A stretch of DNA of 64,000 nucleotides, from NCBI RefSeq assembly GCF_900090285.1, contig NZ_LT607754.1, positions 1,426,001 to 1,490,000 of the forward strand. Reading direction: 5' to 3'. This stretch comes from Micromonospora inositola. GTDB taxonomy: Bacteria > Actinomycetota > Actinomycetes > Mycobacteriales > Micromonosporaceae. Numbering within the stretch: position 1 is the first letter of the stretch; each line of letters starts with the position of its first letter. Shown in pieces: positions 33,095-41,706 of this stretch. The notes below the pieces were generated by a model, which was not told the DNA's origin, did no database searches, and worked only from the letters and a program-made list of their open reading frames with translations. Both the position numbers and the translations under genes were made by a program.

Positions 33095-33445
33095 TCACGT
33101 AAAGGACCGCTCGGCGAAGCTGATCCCGGCGCGCTCGGTGGAGGTGAGGGCCTGCCGGGGGATGTGCTGCGGCGGCAGCCGGAGGTACTGGGTGTAGCCA
33201 ACAGCTCGAAGACGGAACTCGAAGTTCTGACCCTCAATGTGCCACAACGGCTCCGGGCTGCTGTCTGGGGAATCAAGTCGGTGAACGTCGGCGATCTCCA
33301 TGACTTCGTGGAGCGGGCCGAGCGTGCCTTCGATGCTCCACGCCCGTTCGAACACGAGCGTCGCGGGCGCGACCCAGAAGGTGAAATGGCGGTCTCGCCC
33401 AGTGGGTTGCACCCATCGCACGATGTAGTCGAGGTCTAGCAGCAT
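33095..33445 (-). CDS. Conserved hypothetical protein
   Basis: This 116-residue soluble protein has motifs of a recurring but uncharacterised actinobacterial family: MLLDLDYIVRWVQP at the start, FTFWVAPATLVFERAW, LWHIEGQNFEFRLRAVGYTQ and the tail ERAGISFAE. It is probably a beta-rich single domain. No catalytic motif is evident. The ATG at 33445 is the natural start. It lies in a short interval with a repeat copy immediately beyond its stop. Confidence 0.7.
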   Translation of the reverse strand: MLLDLDYIVRWVQPTGRDRHFTFWVAPATLVFERAWSIEGTLGPLHEVMEIADVHRLDSPDSSPEPLWHIEGQNFEFRLRAVGYTQYLRLPPQHIPRQALTSTERAGISFAERSFT

Positions 33446-33562
33446 CCTGGCGGGCGGAAGACTGCCATCGCCGTACTCGCCCGGCCGCGGCCGAGCCGGA
33501 CGACGATGACGACGGCGAGGACTGGGGCGGGCTACGGCTGCGGCGGTCTGCTGGCGCTGTGG

Positions 33563-33644
33563 TGTGGTTGAAGGCGTACCAGCGGTTGGGGTATTTCCCG
33601 AAGTTGACCGACGTCCCGGCGGTGGTCGCCGAGGCTGTCCATCC
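33563..33644 (+). pseudogene. Tn3-type transposase fragment
   Basis: A short frame reads WLKAYQRLGYFPKLTDVPAV, typical of the N-terminal region of Tn3-family TnpA. No start, catalytic residues or terminal repeats are present. The surrounding 33446-33660 has no gene. Confidence 0.5.
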
Positions 33645-33660
33645 GCGATCTGAACGTGGC

Positions 33661-34395
33661 TCAGGTAGTGCTGTCTGAGGTCGTTTCGGGTTTCGTGTGG
33701 AGGATTTCGCGGGCCTGCTCCGCGGCGCGGGTGATGCTCTCGCCGACGAAGTCGACGAAGCGGGCGATGTTCTCGAGGCGGGCGGCGGCCGGGGTGTCGG
33801 GGCCGAGGATGCCGACACCCTGCCGGGCGGTCTGGGCGAGCTGGGCGTTGGATCGGGCGGCGGCGATCATCGACTGGTACCAGACGTCGTCGTCGACCAG
33901 GTAGCGCTCGCGGCGGCGTTCGTCGCGTTCCCGGCGGACGAGGCCCTGGCTTTCGAGGAACGCGACCGCTTTGGAGACGGACGCCGGGCTGACCTGGAGG
34001 CGCTGAACGAGTTCGGACGCGGTCAGGCTCCCCGCGTCGGCGGTGAGCAGGCAGGTCAGCACCCGGGCCATCATCTTGGGCAGGCCCTGTTGCATCAAGA
34101 GGGTGGTGAACACCTCCTCGTACTCGCGCACGGCCTCGGCGTCGCGTCCGTGGGCCTGCGTCGACGCCTGCAACCCGCGGGGAGCGGCCTGCCTGCGCCG
34201 GTGGGCGCGGCGTTCGGTGGCGCGGTGGGCCAGGTCGGCACGGTAGGCGGTGGGGCCGCCGTTGCGCATCACCTCACGCGTGACCGTCGAGGTTGGACGA
34301 TCCAGACCCCTGGCGATCTCCGCGTAGGCGAGCCCGTCGGCCAGCCCCAGCGCGATCTGCTGGCGTTCCTGCTGGGTGAGTCTGCCTCCCGGCAT
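33661..34395 (-). CDS. GbsR/MarR-like regulator with N-terminal IS30-type HTH
   Basis: This 244-residue protein carries two DNA-binding modules. An IS30-like helix-turn-helix lies at about residues 5-45 (RLTQQERQQIALGLADGLAY, then TSTVTREVMRNGG). A GbsR/MarR winged helix lies at about 95-185 (LTASELVQRLQVSPASVSKA, then SQGLVRRERDERRRERYLV). The tail is helical and may form the dimer. It is divergent from a DUF4097-ABC exporter operon. The 226-bp gap holds a cluster of GTTGCA/TGCAAC boxes, so it very likely controls both directions. Confidence 0.85.
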   Translation of the reverse strand: MPGGRLTQQERQQIALGLADGLAYAEIARGLDRPTSTVTREVMRNGGPTAYRADLAHRATERRAHRRRQAAPRGLQASTQAHGRDAEAVREYEEVFTTLLMQQGLPKMMARVLTCLLTADAGSLTASELVQRLQVSPASVSKAVAFLESQGLVRRERDERRRERYLVDDDVWYQSMIAAARSNAQLAQTARQGVGILGPDTPAAARLENIARFVDFVGESITRAAEQAREILHTKPETTSDSTT

Positions 34396-34450
34396 CGCGA
34401 TCTCCCTTCACGCTTCCTTGATGCCTCCAGCATAGCGTTCACCCCCAATC

Positions 34451-34504
34451 CAATGCAACGAACAGGATGCCGGTCGTTGCATTGAAACCATGACCGTTGC
34501 AACG
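34451..34504. promoter_or_regulatory. Operator cluster of GTTGCA inverted repeats
   Basis: CAATGCAACG (34451-34460) pairs exactly with CGTTGCATTG (34475-34484), and CGTTGCAACG (34495-34504) is a perfect palindrome. Further partial boxes (TTGTTGCAC, GCAACG) continue to about 34580, near the DUF4097 start. Binding by the GbsR-like regulator is inferred. Confidence 0.7.
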
Positions 34505-34621
34505 ATAATTGGGGCTCTGCCTGCACTAATGCCGGTTGCGAGCGACGAGCTTGTTGCACGGGTAATGAACGCAACGTAGCGTTTCCGGCGTCAGAAACAA
34601 CAAGCACAGGAGGAGAGCACG

Positions 34622-35287
34622 ATGCAGAAGTTCGACACCCCCACCCCGATCTCCGCCGTCCTCGACATCCCCGCAGGGCGCGTCCAGTTCATCGCCGCCG
34701 ACCGGGCCGACACCACGGTCGAGGTCCTGCCCGCGGACGCCTCGAAGGGCCGTGACGTGAAGGTGGCGGAGCAGACCAAGGTCGAATACGGCGACGGCGT
34801 CCTACGGATCGGGGCCTCGGCGAAGAACCAGATCCTCGGCCCCTCCGGATCCATCGAGGTGACGGTCCAGCTGCCCGCCGGTTCCCGGGTCGAGGTGAAG
34901 GCGGCCAGCGCCGAATTCCGGGCCGTCGGACGGTTCGGGGACGTCGCCTTCGACGGCGCGCACGGCGCGATCAAGCTCGACGAGGCCGCGAGCGTCCGCC
35001 TCACCGCCCTCGCCGGTGATGTCTCGGTCGGCCGCCTCAACGGCCCCGCGGAGATCAGCACCGCAAAGGGCGACATCCGGATCGCCGAGGCCGTGCGCGG
35101 CACGGTCGTGCTGCGCACCCAGGCCGGCGACGTGTCGGTCGGCGCCGCCCACGGAGTTTCCGCCTCCCTGGACGCCGGCACCACCCACGGCCGGATTCAC
35201 AACGGGCTCAAGAACACCGAAGGCACCGCCGACCTGAACATCCACGCGACCACCGCCTACGGCGACATCGTCGCCCGCAGCCTCTGA
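34622..35287 (+). CDS. DUF4097 beta-strand repeat protein
   Basis: This 221-residue protein has repeated short beta strands of the DUF4097 adhesin-like fold: VQFIAADRADTTVEVLPAD, SIEVTVQLPAGSRVEVKAAS, ALAGDVSVGRLNGPAEIST and TQAGDVSVGAAHGVSASLDA. There is no signal peptide, so it should stay in the cytosol, as in many actinobacterial regulator/ABC loci. It is first in an operon with the DrrA-like ATPase (12 bp gap) and permease. A purine-rich AGGAGAG stretch precedes the ATG. Its role in transport control is unknown. Confidence 0.88.
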   Translation: MQKFDTPTPISAVLDIPAGRVQFIAADRADTTVEVLPADASKGRDVKVAEQTKVEYGDGVLRIGASAKNQILGPSGSIEVTVQLPAGSRVEVKAASAEFRAVGRFGDVAFDGAHGAIKLDEAASVRLTALAGDVSVGRLNGPAEISTAKGDIRIAEAVRGTVVLRTQAGDVSVGAAHGVSASLDAGTTHGRIHNGLKNTEGTADLNIHATTAYGDIVARSL

Positions 35288-35299
35288 GGAGCACCCATC

Positions 35300-36262
35300 A
35301 TGACCAACCTGGCCATCGCGGCGAACGGGCTGCGCAAGTCCTACGGCGACAAGGTCGTGCTCGACGGCGTCGACCTGGCCGTCCCCGAAGCAACGATCTT
35401 CTCCCTGCTCGGCCCGAACGGCGCCGGCAAGACCACCGCCGTCAAGATCCTCTCCACCCTCATCTCCCCCGACCCCGCCTCCGGCGAGATCCGCGTCGGC
35501 GGCCACGACCTCGCCACCGACCCCCAAGCGGTCCGCGCCGCGATCGGCGTCACCGGCCAGTTCTCCGCCGTCGACAACCTGATCACCGGCGAGGAGAACA
35601 TGCTCCTCATGGGCGACCTGCACCACCTGTCCAAGCGCGAGGGCCACCGCACCGCCGCCGAGCTGCTGGAGCGCTTCGACCTCACCGACGCCGCGAAGAA
35701 GCCCGCCTCCACCTACTCCGGCGGCATGAAGCGCCGCCTCGACCTCGCCATGACCCTGGTCGGCAACCCGCGGATCATCTTCCTCGACGAGCCCACCACC
35801 GGCCTCGACCCCCGCAGCCGCCACAACATGTGGCAGATCATCCGCGAGCTCGTCTCCGACGGCGCCACCGTCTTCCTCACCACCCAGTACCTGGAGGAAG
35901 CCGACGAGCTCGCCGACCGCATCGCCGTGCTCAACGACGGGAAGATCGCCGCCGAGGGCACCGCCGAGGAACTGAAGCGGCTCATCCCCGGCGGACACGT
36001 CCGGCTCCGCTTCACCGACCCGGCCTCGTACCAGTCCGCGGCCTTCGCGCTTCGCGACGCCACCCGCGACGACGAGTCCCTCGCGCTGCAGATCCCCAGC
36101 GACGGCAGCCAGCGCGAGCTTCGCTCCATCCTCGACTCGCTGGACTCGGCCACCATCGAGGCCGACGAGCTGACCGTGCACACCCCCGACCTCGACGACG
36201 TGTTCTTCGCCCTGACCGGCGGCGCCGGCGTCCCCAACCAGCCCAAGGAGGCCGTCCGATGA
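35300..36262 (+). CDS. ABC transporter ATP-binding protein (DrrA family)
   Basis: This 320-residue ATPase has Walker A GPNGAGKTTAV, signature YSGGMKRRLDLA, Walker B IIFLDEPTTGLD and a TTQYLEEADELADRI switch. The C-terminal extension (LTVHTPDLDDVFFALTG) is typical of DrrA drug exporters. It pairs with the permease that begins within its last codon. A second, independent DrrAB-like system sits at 21.7-23.3 kb, regulated by a MerR protein instead. Confidence 0.93.
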   Translation: MTNLAIAANGLRKSYGDKVVLDGVDLAVPEATIFSLLGPNGAGKTTAVKILSTLISPDPASGEIRVGGHDLATDPQAVRAAIGVTGQFSAVDNLITGEENMLLMGDLHHLSKREGHRTAAELLERFDLTDAAKKPASTYSGGMKRRLDLAMTLVGNPRIIFLDEPTTGLDPRSRHNMWQIIRELVSDGATVFLTTQYLEEADELADRIAVLNDGKIAAEGTAEELKRLIPGGHVRLRFTDPASYQSAAFALRDATRDDESLALQIPSDGSQRELRSILDSLDSATIEADELTVHTPDLDDVFFALTGGAGVPNQPKEAVR

Positions 36263-37050
36263 GCTCCCTCTCCCTCGCCGCACGCGACTCGTCCACGATG
36301 CTGCGCCGCAACCTCCTGCACGCCCGGCGCTATCCGTCCCTCACCCTGAACCTGCTGCTCACCCCGATCATGCTGCTGTTGCTCTTCGTCTACATCTTCG
36401 GCGACACGATGGGCTCGGGCATCGGCGGCGGCGGTGCGGACCGCTCCGAGTACATCGCGTATGTCGTCCCCGGCCTCCTGCTGATGACCATCGGCAGCAC
36501 CGTGATCGGGACCGCGGTGTCCGTCTCCAGCGACATGACCGAGGGCATCATCGCCCGCTTCCGCACGATGGCGATCCACCGCGGTTCGGTGCTCGTCGGA
36601 CACGTCGTCGGCGGCGTGCTGCAGTCAATCATGAGCGTGGTCCTCGTGGGCGCAGTCGCCGTCGCCATCGGCTTCCGGTCCACGGATGCCGGCGTCCTGA
36701 AGTGGCTGGCGGCGTTCGGGCTGCTCGTGCTCTTCGCCACGGCGCTCACCTGGATCGCGGTCGGCATGGGCCTCGTCAGCCCGAACGCCGAGGCCGCCAG
36801 CAACAACGCGATGCCGATGATCCTGCTGCCACTCCTGTCCAGCGCCTTCGTCCCGGTCCACGCCATGCCCGGCTGGTTCCAGCCGATCGCCGAGTACCAG
36901 CCGTTCACGCCCGCCATCGAAACCCTGCGCGGCCTGCTGCTCGGCAGCGAGATCGGCCACAACGGGTGGCTCGCGGTCGTCTGGTGCCTGGGTCTCGCGG
37001 TGCTCGGCTACTTCTGGTCGACCTCGAAGTTCAACCGCGACCCCAAGTAA
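36259..37050 (+). CDS. ABC-2 type permease (DrrB family)
   Basis: This 263-residue membrane protein has six predicted helices and the ABC-2 region LLPLLSSAFVPVHAMPGWFQ near residue 195. Its ATG overlaps the ATPase stop as ATGA, so the two are translationally coupled. The pair should export a hydrophobic compound. The final 20 bp overlap the tail of a minus-strand hypothetical gene. Confidence 0.93.
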   Translation: MSSLSLAARDSSTMLRRNLLHARRYPSLTLNLLLTPIMLLLLFVYIFGDTMGSGIGGGGADRSEYIAYVVPGLLLMTIGSTVIGTAVSVSSDMTEGIIARFRTMAIHRGSVLVGHVVGGVLQSIMSVVLVGAVAVAIGFRSTDAGVLKWLAAFGLLVLFATALTWIAVGMGLVSPNAEAASNNAMPMILLPLLSSAFVPVHAMPGWFQPIAEYQPFTPAIETLRGLLLGSEIGHNGWLAVVWCLGLAVLGYFWSTSKFNRDPK

Positions 37051-37414
37051 CCGCTACGACAGCGCGGGCCGCCGCCCGCAACTCGTCCCGCCCGAGGGCG
37101 GCGTACTCCGACACCACGTCGGCGTACGCCGCCCCGTCGGCGTTCTCGGCCATCCGCCGGGCCCGGCCCACGGACATCGTCGGCCCGAACTCCCGCAGCA
37201 CGCCGAGCCGCTCGGCCAGCGCGAGCAACCGCACCGCGGAAGGGTCGCCGCCCGCAAGGCCCGCCACGGCCAACCCCAGCCGCCCCGCCCGGACGTGCGC
37301 GGTCACCCCAGCTCCGAGGATCTGCAGCGCCCAGGCATCCATGCACGGATCGGGACCATGCAGCGACCAGCCCTCGCGCAGCCGCACGTACACCATCACC
37401 AGAGACGCCCCCAT
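37031..37414 (-). CDS. Hypothetical protein
   Basis: This 127-residue soluble protein has no recognised family. It begins MGASLVMVYVRLREGWSLHG and is mostly alpha-helical, with AVRLLALAERLGVLREFGPT in the middle. The ATG at 37414 is chosen. The frame stays open upstream to 37480, but that part overlaps an inverted repeat next to the IS701 remnant. It converges on the permease with a 20-bp overlap. Coding bias is good, but conservation cannot be judged. Confidence 0.5.
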   Translation of the reverse strand: MGASLVMVYVRLREGWSLHGPDPCMDAWALQILGAGVTAHVRAGRLGLAVAGLAGGDPSAVRLLALAERLGVLREFGPTMSVGRARRMAENADGAAYADVVSEYAALGRDELRAAARAVVAVTWGRG

Positions 37415-37452
37415 TCTCGACCTCCCGGACTGGCTCGCCGGCCGGCTCTCAA

Positions 37453-37480
37453 GTGTCGGCAAACGACCGTCTGCCGACAC
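37453..37480. repeat. 9-bp inverted repeat beside the IS701 remnant
   Basis: GTGTCGGCA (37453-37461) and its exact complement TGCCGACAC (37472-37480) are 10 bp apart. It may be a terminator or an insertion scar. A further GTGTCGACA-like motif lies 30 bp on. Confidence 0.4.
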
Positions 37481-37513
37481 TCACCCCCGTGATCACGAAC
37501 CCGCAGGTGGGCA

Positions 37514-38486
37514 GTGTCGACAACCCGCGTCGGCAATCAACGTCGGCAGTACTCCGGCACCGCGGGAAAGATCGAGAACTGTCAGCTCTCGGTCCACCTG
37601 TCCTACGCCTCGCCACTCGGGCACACGCGGGGCGACGTCGCCCTCTACCTGCCGAAATCCTGGACCGAGGATCCCGCACACCGCGCTGAGGCCGGAGTGC
37701 CCGACGCCGTCGGGTTCGCCACGAAACCGCAGCTGGCGCGACGGCTGATCGCAACCGCCCTCGCCGACGGCTTGCCCTGCAGGTGGGTCGCCGGCGACGA
37801 AGCCTACGGCGGTGACCCACACCTGGCCGCCGCGTTGCGCGGAAACCGGCTCGGCTACGTCCTCGCGGTCGCCTGCTCGCACCGCGTGCCGACCGGTCTC
37901 GGCATCCAGCGGACCGACCAGATCGCCGCCGGCCTGCCGAAACAGGCATGGCAGCGAGTCTCTGCCGGCAACGGGGCGAAAGGCTACCGCTACTACGACT
38001 GGGCGTTCATCACGCTGCCGCAAGCCATCGACGAGCACGCAGGTCATCACTTGGCTGCTGATCCGCCGCAACCGCACCACCGGTGAGCTGGCTTTCTACC
38101 TCTGCTGGTCACCCGAACCCGTCCCGTTGCACCACCTGGTCGCCGTCGCCGGGCGTCGTTGGAGCATCGAAGAGTCGTTCCAAGCCACGAAGACCGGCCT
38201 CGGCCTCGACCAGCACCAGCACCGCCGCTGGAAAGCCTGGCACCGCTGGACCACCCTGGTCATCGCCGCCCACGCGTTCCTCGCCGCCGCAACAACCGTC
38301 ACCACCAGCAGCCCGGACGGCCTGATCGCGATCACTGTCAACGAACTACGCCGGCTCTTCCACGCCCTGATCATCGACCCGGCACGGCGGGCCGCCGACG
38401 TCATCGCCTGGTCCCTCTTCCGACGCAGGCATCAAGCCGCCGCCAAGACCAGCCATTACACCCGGCAAGCCCTCACGGAACCCTGA
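37514..38486 (+). pseudogene. IS701-family transposase, truncated and frameshifted
   Basis: The first frame has QYSGTAGKIENCQLSVHLSY, then GLPCRWVAGDEAYGGDPHLA with a catalytic aspartate. A one-base shift near 38045 moves the rest to another frame, which has RRNRTTGELAFYLCWSPEP and RRWSIEESFQATKTGLGLDQ with the catalytic glutamate, ending at 38486. The N-terminal DNA-binding part is missing. No terminal inverted repeats were identified. It cannot transpose by itself. Confidence 0.8.
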
Positions 38487-38523
38487 AACGGATCTCCTAC
38501 TGGAGTACTAGGGCGGCTGGTCT

Positions 38524-38790
38524 CTAGGATGCCTGGCGGATGGGCATGTCGGCCAGCCAGACGTCGGCCAGGTCGCTGAGGGGGACGTCGAGGGCCTGGC
38601 TGAGGCAGACCACAGTGCCGAACGCCGGTGCGGGAAGGCGGCCCGCCTCGATCTTGCGCAGCGTCTCGGGGGAGATGCCGGCTGCCAGGGCCACCTCGAC
38701 GAGGCTACGGCCGGCCCGCGCGGCCCGGAGGGCGGCTCCGAGGCGCTGGCCCGCTGCGATCTGCTCGGCGGTGAGTGGTTGGCGAACCAT
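38524..38790 (-). CDS. XRE-family helix-turn-helix regulator
   Basis: This 88-residue protein is nearly all one HTH_3 domain: AALRAARAGRSLVEVALAAG, then ISPETLRKIEAGRLPAPAFG, and a C-terminal helix. It should bind as a dimer. It is divergent from a methionine aminopeptidase across a 90-bp gap holding an AT-rich palindrome, its likely operator. The pair XRE plus MAP recurs in Actinobacteria and the regulator probably represses the peptidase. Confidence 0.9.
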   Translation of the reverse strand: MVRQPLTAEQIAAGQRLGAALRAARAGRSLVEVALAAGISPETLRKIEAGRLPAPAFGTVVCLSQALDVPLSDLADVWLADMPIRQAS

Positions 38791-38830
38791 GCCAGCAGGA
38801 TATCCCTCCGGAGCATCCCCGACCTGGCGT

Positions 38831-38859
38831 GGTATAAAAATCCCGGTATAAAAATACCG
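38831..38859. promoter_or_regulatory. AT-rich operator: direct repeat GGTATAAAAAT and palindrome
   Basis: GGTATAAAAAT occurs at 38831 and again 14 bp later at 38845. The second copy forms the palindrome CGGTAT-AAAA-ATACCG (38844-38859). It overlaps the probable -10 region of the aminopeptidase gene and lies between the XRE and map starts. Confidence 0.65.
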
Positions 38860-38880
38860 CATCCGGAGAGGAAGGCTGTC

Positions 38881-39699
38881 GTGATCGAGCTCAAGTCCGC
38901 CGAGGAGATCGGCCGGATGGCGGTGACCGGCCAGTTCGTCGGCGAGCTGCTCGCCGAGCTGAGCGGTGTCGCCGCAGTCGGCGTCAACCTGATAGACCTC
39001 GAACACCACGCCCGCCGCCGGATCAAGGAACGCGGCGCCGAATCCTGCTACTGGGACTACGCCCCTTCGTTCGGCCGCGGCCCGTTCCGCAACGTGCTGT
39101 GCCTGTCGGTCAACGACGCGGTGCTGCACGGCCTGCCGCACGACTATGTTTTGCGGGACGGTGACCTGCTCAGCATCGACATGGCGGCCGGCATCGACGG
39201 CTGGGTCGCCGACTCCGCGCTCTCCGTCATCGTCGGCACCCCCGACCCGGCCGACCTGAAGCTGATCGAGGCCACCGAGGTCGCACTGGAGGCCGGCATC
39301 ACCGCCGCCCAGCCCGGCGGCCGCCTCGGCGACATCTCCGCCGCGATCGGCGAAGTCGCCCACTCCTACGGCTACGGCGTCAACGCCGAGTTCGGCGGCC
39401 ACGGCATCGGCCGCACCATGCACGAGGCCCCGCACGTCTCCAACTACGGCCGCGCCCGCCGCGGCATGAGACTCGACCCCGGCCTCACCATCGCCATCGA
39501 GCCCTGGTTCTGCCGCTCCACCGACAAAATCAAGTTCGACGACGACGGCTGGACGATCCGCTCCGCCGACGGCTCCCGCACCGCCCACTCCGAACACACA
39601 GTCGCCATCGCGGCTTCCGGCCCCCAGGTCCTGACCCGCCGCCCCACTCACGGCGCCACCTCGGCCGATCCCACAAAAAAGCCCGCCACAGCCTCCTGA
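38881..39699 (+). CDS. map: Type I methionine aminopeptidase (additional copy)
   Basis: This 272-residue pita-bread metallopeptidase removes initiator methionine. Metal ligands can be placed: aspartates in SIDMAAG and VADSAL, histidine in FGGHGIGRTMHE, and glutamates in IAIEPW and HSEHTV. The tail after about residue 250 is low-complexity. The GTG start is preceded by GGAGAGGAAGG. Being paired with a dedicated XRE repressor and in the accessory zone, it is probably not the housekeeping copy. It might be a resistant or conditional enzyme, which is inference. Confidence 0.92.
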   Translation: MIELKSAEEIGRMAVTGQFVGELLAELSGVAAVGVNLIDLEHHARRRIKERGAESCYWDYAPSFGRGPFRNVLCLSVNDAVLHGLPHDYVLRDGDLLSIDMAAGIDGWVADSALSVIVGTPDPADLKLIEATEVALEAGITAAQPGGRLGDISAAIGEVAHSYGYGVNAEFGGHGIGRTMHEAPHVSNYGRARRGMRLDPGLTIAIEPWFCRSTDKIKFDDDGWTIRSADGSRTAHSEHTVAIAASGPQVLTRRPTHGATSADPTKKPATAS

Positions 39700-39760
39700 C
39701 CCACTGCCCGCCTTGGGGCGTGACTCAGGGCGTTCAGGGGATGGGGCCTGCCGCAGCTTC

Positions 39761-40273
39761 CTGAGCAAGTCCCAGCCGCACGGCCTGCACGGCATCGGTC
39801 CCTCGGGTGCCGCCCGGCTGCTGGCCGACGTCGGCGACATCCGCCGCTTCGCCGACCGCGACCGCTTCGCCTCCTGGAACGGCACCGCACCCCTGGACGC
39901 CTCCTCCGGCGCCCAGCAACGCCACCGGCTCTCCCGCGCCGGCAACCGCCGCATCAACCGCACGCTGCACATCATGGCCGTCGTTCAGCTGCGCAACCGC
40001 ACCGAAGGTCGCGCCTACTTCGACGCGAAGAAGACGGCCGGAAAGACCTCGATGGAAGCCGTGCGCGCCCTGAAACGGCGACTGTCCAACGTCGTCTACG
40101 CCCGCATGGTCCAAGACCAGAAACGACGGCAGGTGGCAGGCCCGGGAGGGCACTCGGGGACGACTCTGCAATCCAGCGTGACCGACCTGACCCCGGACAT
40201 CGGCCCTTCGGACAAGCCACTTCCCGGACCCGCCAGCAACCACCCTAAACCCCTGGTTCCAGCGGCGCCTTGA
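39761..40273 (+). pseudogene. IS110-family transposase, C-terminal fragment
   Basis: The frame carries the Transposase_20 half of IS110 enzymes: LHGIGPSGAARLLADVGDIR, FASWNGTAPLDASSG, RHRLSRAGNRRINRTLHIMA and GKTSMEAVRALKRRLSNVVY. The DEDD N-terminal domain is absent. Its end (GPGGHSGTTLQSSVTD) is repeated, diverged, at 42450-42592. It is inactive. Confidence 0.8.
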
Positions 40274-40385
40274 CATAAAGGAGTGCCATGTCAGTGCGCT
40301 TCGGCATTGCCACACTGCACAATATGACGACGCATGTCTATGCGCTGTACTGGGTGTTGCGTCGGGTGTCTAGCGGAGAGGCGAT

Positions 40386-41198
40386 ATGGATCTTGCGCTG
40401 CCGGACGGCCGGGTCCTGGGCTGGGCGGAGTACGGCGATCCGGCCGGGCCGCCGGTGGTGTTCCTGCACGGCACGCCGGGCTCTCGGATCAGCCGCCCGG
40501 ACGACACGGCGTTGGCGGGCGTCCGCCTGATCACCGTGGACCGGCCCGGGTACGGTCGGTCCACACCTGTCCGACAGCCAACGCTCCTCGGCGTCGCTGA
40601 CGACGTCGGTACGCTGATGAGCTCTCTGCGGATCGAGCGCTTCGGCCTGATCGGGTTCTCTGGCGGCGCGCCGTACGCCGTGGCCTGTGGGGCCCGGTTC
40701 CCGCATCGACTGACCGGGGTGGTCGCCGCAGGCTTCACCGGCCCTTATCGGGAACTGCGCACGGTGCGTGGCTGGCAGCGGTTTCAGGCGTGGGCCTTGC
40801 GGACCGTTCCGGGGCTCGGGCGCCGCTACGTGACCCGCGCCGCCGCATGGTACGCCGAGGATCCGCTCAAGCAGCACCGGCATTTGCTTGCCGCGGGCCA
40901 GGACCCCTGGATGCGGCCCCACGAGGAGTCCAACCGCGAAGGTGCCCGCCAAGGCGCGGACGGGCTGGCCGGCGACTGGCTCGCCACCGACATCCGCCCA
41001 TGGGGGTTCGGCCTGCGCGACGTGCCCTGCCGCGTCCTCATCTGGGCCGGTCGACACGACCCCGGCCGAGCCGTTCCCGACGCACCGCTGATCGCCGCAC
41101 GGATGCCCAACGCCAAGATTCGCATCAGCGAGGACGCAGCCCACACGCCGTCCCCGGCCCACTGGCAAGCGATGCTGACGTGGGTAACGAGCGGCTGA
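40386..41198 (+). CDS. Alpha/beta hydrolase
   Basis: This 270-residue hydrolase has VVFLHGTPGSR as the oxyanion-hole loop, the nucleophile elbow GFSGGAP (serine near residue 93), an acid in WAGRHDPGR and the catalytic histidine in EDAAHTPSP. There is no signal peptide. Esterase, lipase and epoxide-hydrolase activities are all possible. ATG 40386 follows a GGAGAGG stretch. It is a lone gene, between two IS110 remnants and followed by a repeat copy. Confidence 0.9.
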   Translation: MDLALPDGRVLGWAEYGDPAGPPVVFLHGTPGSRISRPDDTALAGVRLITVDRPGYGRSTPVRQPTLLGVADDVGTLMSSLRIERFGLIGFSGGAPYAVACGARFPHRLTGVVAAGFTGPYRELRTVRGWQRFQAWALRTVPGLGRRYVTRAAAWYAEDPLKQHRHLLAAGQDPWMRPHEESNREGARQGADGLAGDWLATDIRPWGFGLRDVPCRVLIWAGRHDPGRAVPDAPLIAARMPNAKIRISEDAAHTPSPAHWQAMLTWVTSG

Positions 41199-41246
41199 GA
41201 ACCGGCGCTCCCCAGATGGCCGCGGAACCGGAGCGGATTGAAGCAC

Positions 41247-41327
41247 ATCCGCTATTCGGCACGACCGGACGTTGACTTGATCAACGCACGTGACGCTGCG
41301 TGACGCGCGGTCGGCGGCAGACATCCC
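41247..41327 (+). repeat. Dispersed CGGCA repeat, long copy
   Basis: It begins ATCCGCTATTCGGCACGACC and ends GACGCGCGGTCGGCGGCAGA. The interior ACGTGACGCTGCGTGACG matches the copies at 23422 and 30904. Confidence 0.65.
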
Positions 41328-41346
41328 ATGTTCTGAGGTTGTCAAG

Positions 41347-41470
41347 AAGTGGGCTGGAGATGTGCCCAGGCGGTTGCCTCGTCGTAGGTCGTATTGGTTT
41401 TGAGGCAGCCGTGCGGGATGCCGACGAGGCGGTTGCCGAGTTGGCGTAGGGCGGCTTGGTGGCCGGCGCG
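41347..41470 (-). pseudogene. IS110-family transposase 3' fragment
   Basis: The minus strand reads HQAALRQLGNRLVGIPHGCL and then TYDEATAWAH, the conserved C-terminus of another IS110 subgroup. Only about 40 residues remain. A repeat box (41466-41491) abuts it. Confidence 0.65.
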
Positions 41471-41491
41471 CGCTCAGCGGCAAATGAGTAC
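41466..41491 (+). repeat. Dispersed CGGCA repeat, compact palindromic box
   Basis: CGCGCTCAGCGGCAAATGAG shows both arms of the box, with CTCA and TGAG flanking the CGGCA loop. Confidence 0.55.
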
Positions 41492-41706
41492 ACACCGACG
41501 ATCGCCGAGGCTCGGCACGGGAGGGCTTCTTGGGCCGGCTGGCGTGCGGTGTTTCGTCCGAAGCGGTACGACTGGCGCGTGATGGGCACTGCCGCGTCAC
41601 GAGGTTTCCCTCAGAAATTGGTGCACAGTCTGTCCAGAACGGCGTAACGGCTCCGTCTCAGGAGTGGATGCGGCCACCGTGGCCGCACAAGGCTAAGGAG
41701 ACCTGC

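Noticed and set aside
37500..40273. A complete composite transposon around the XRE-map pair
   Set aside because: The flanking IS701 and IS110 pieces belong to different families, both are truncated, and no terminal inverted repeats pair up.
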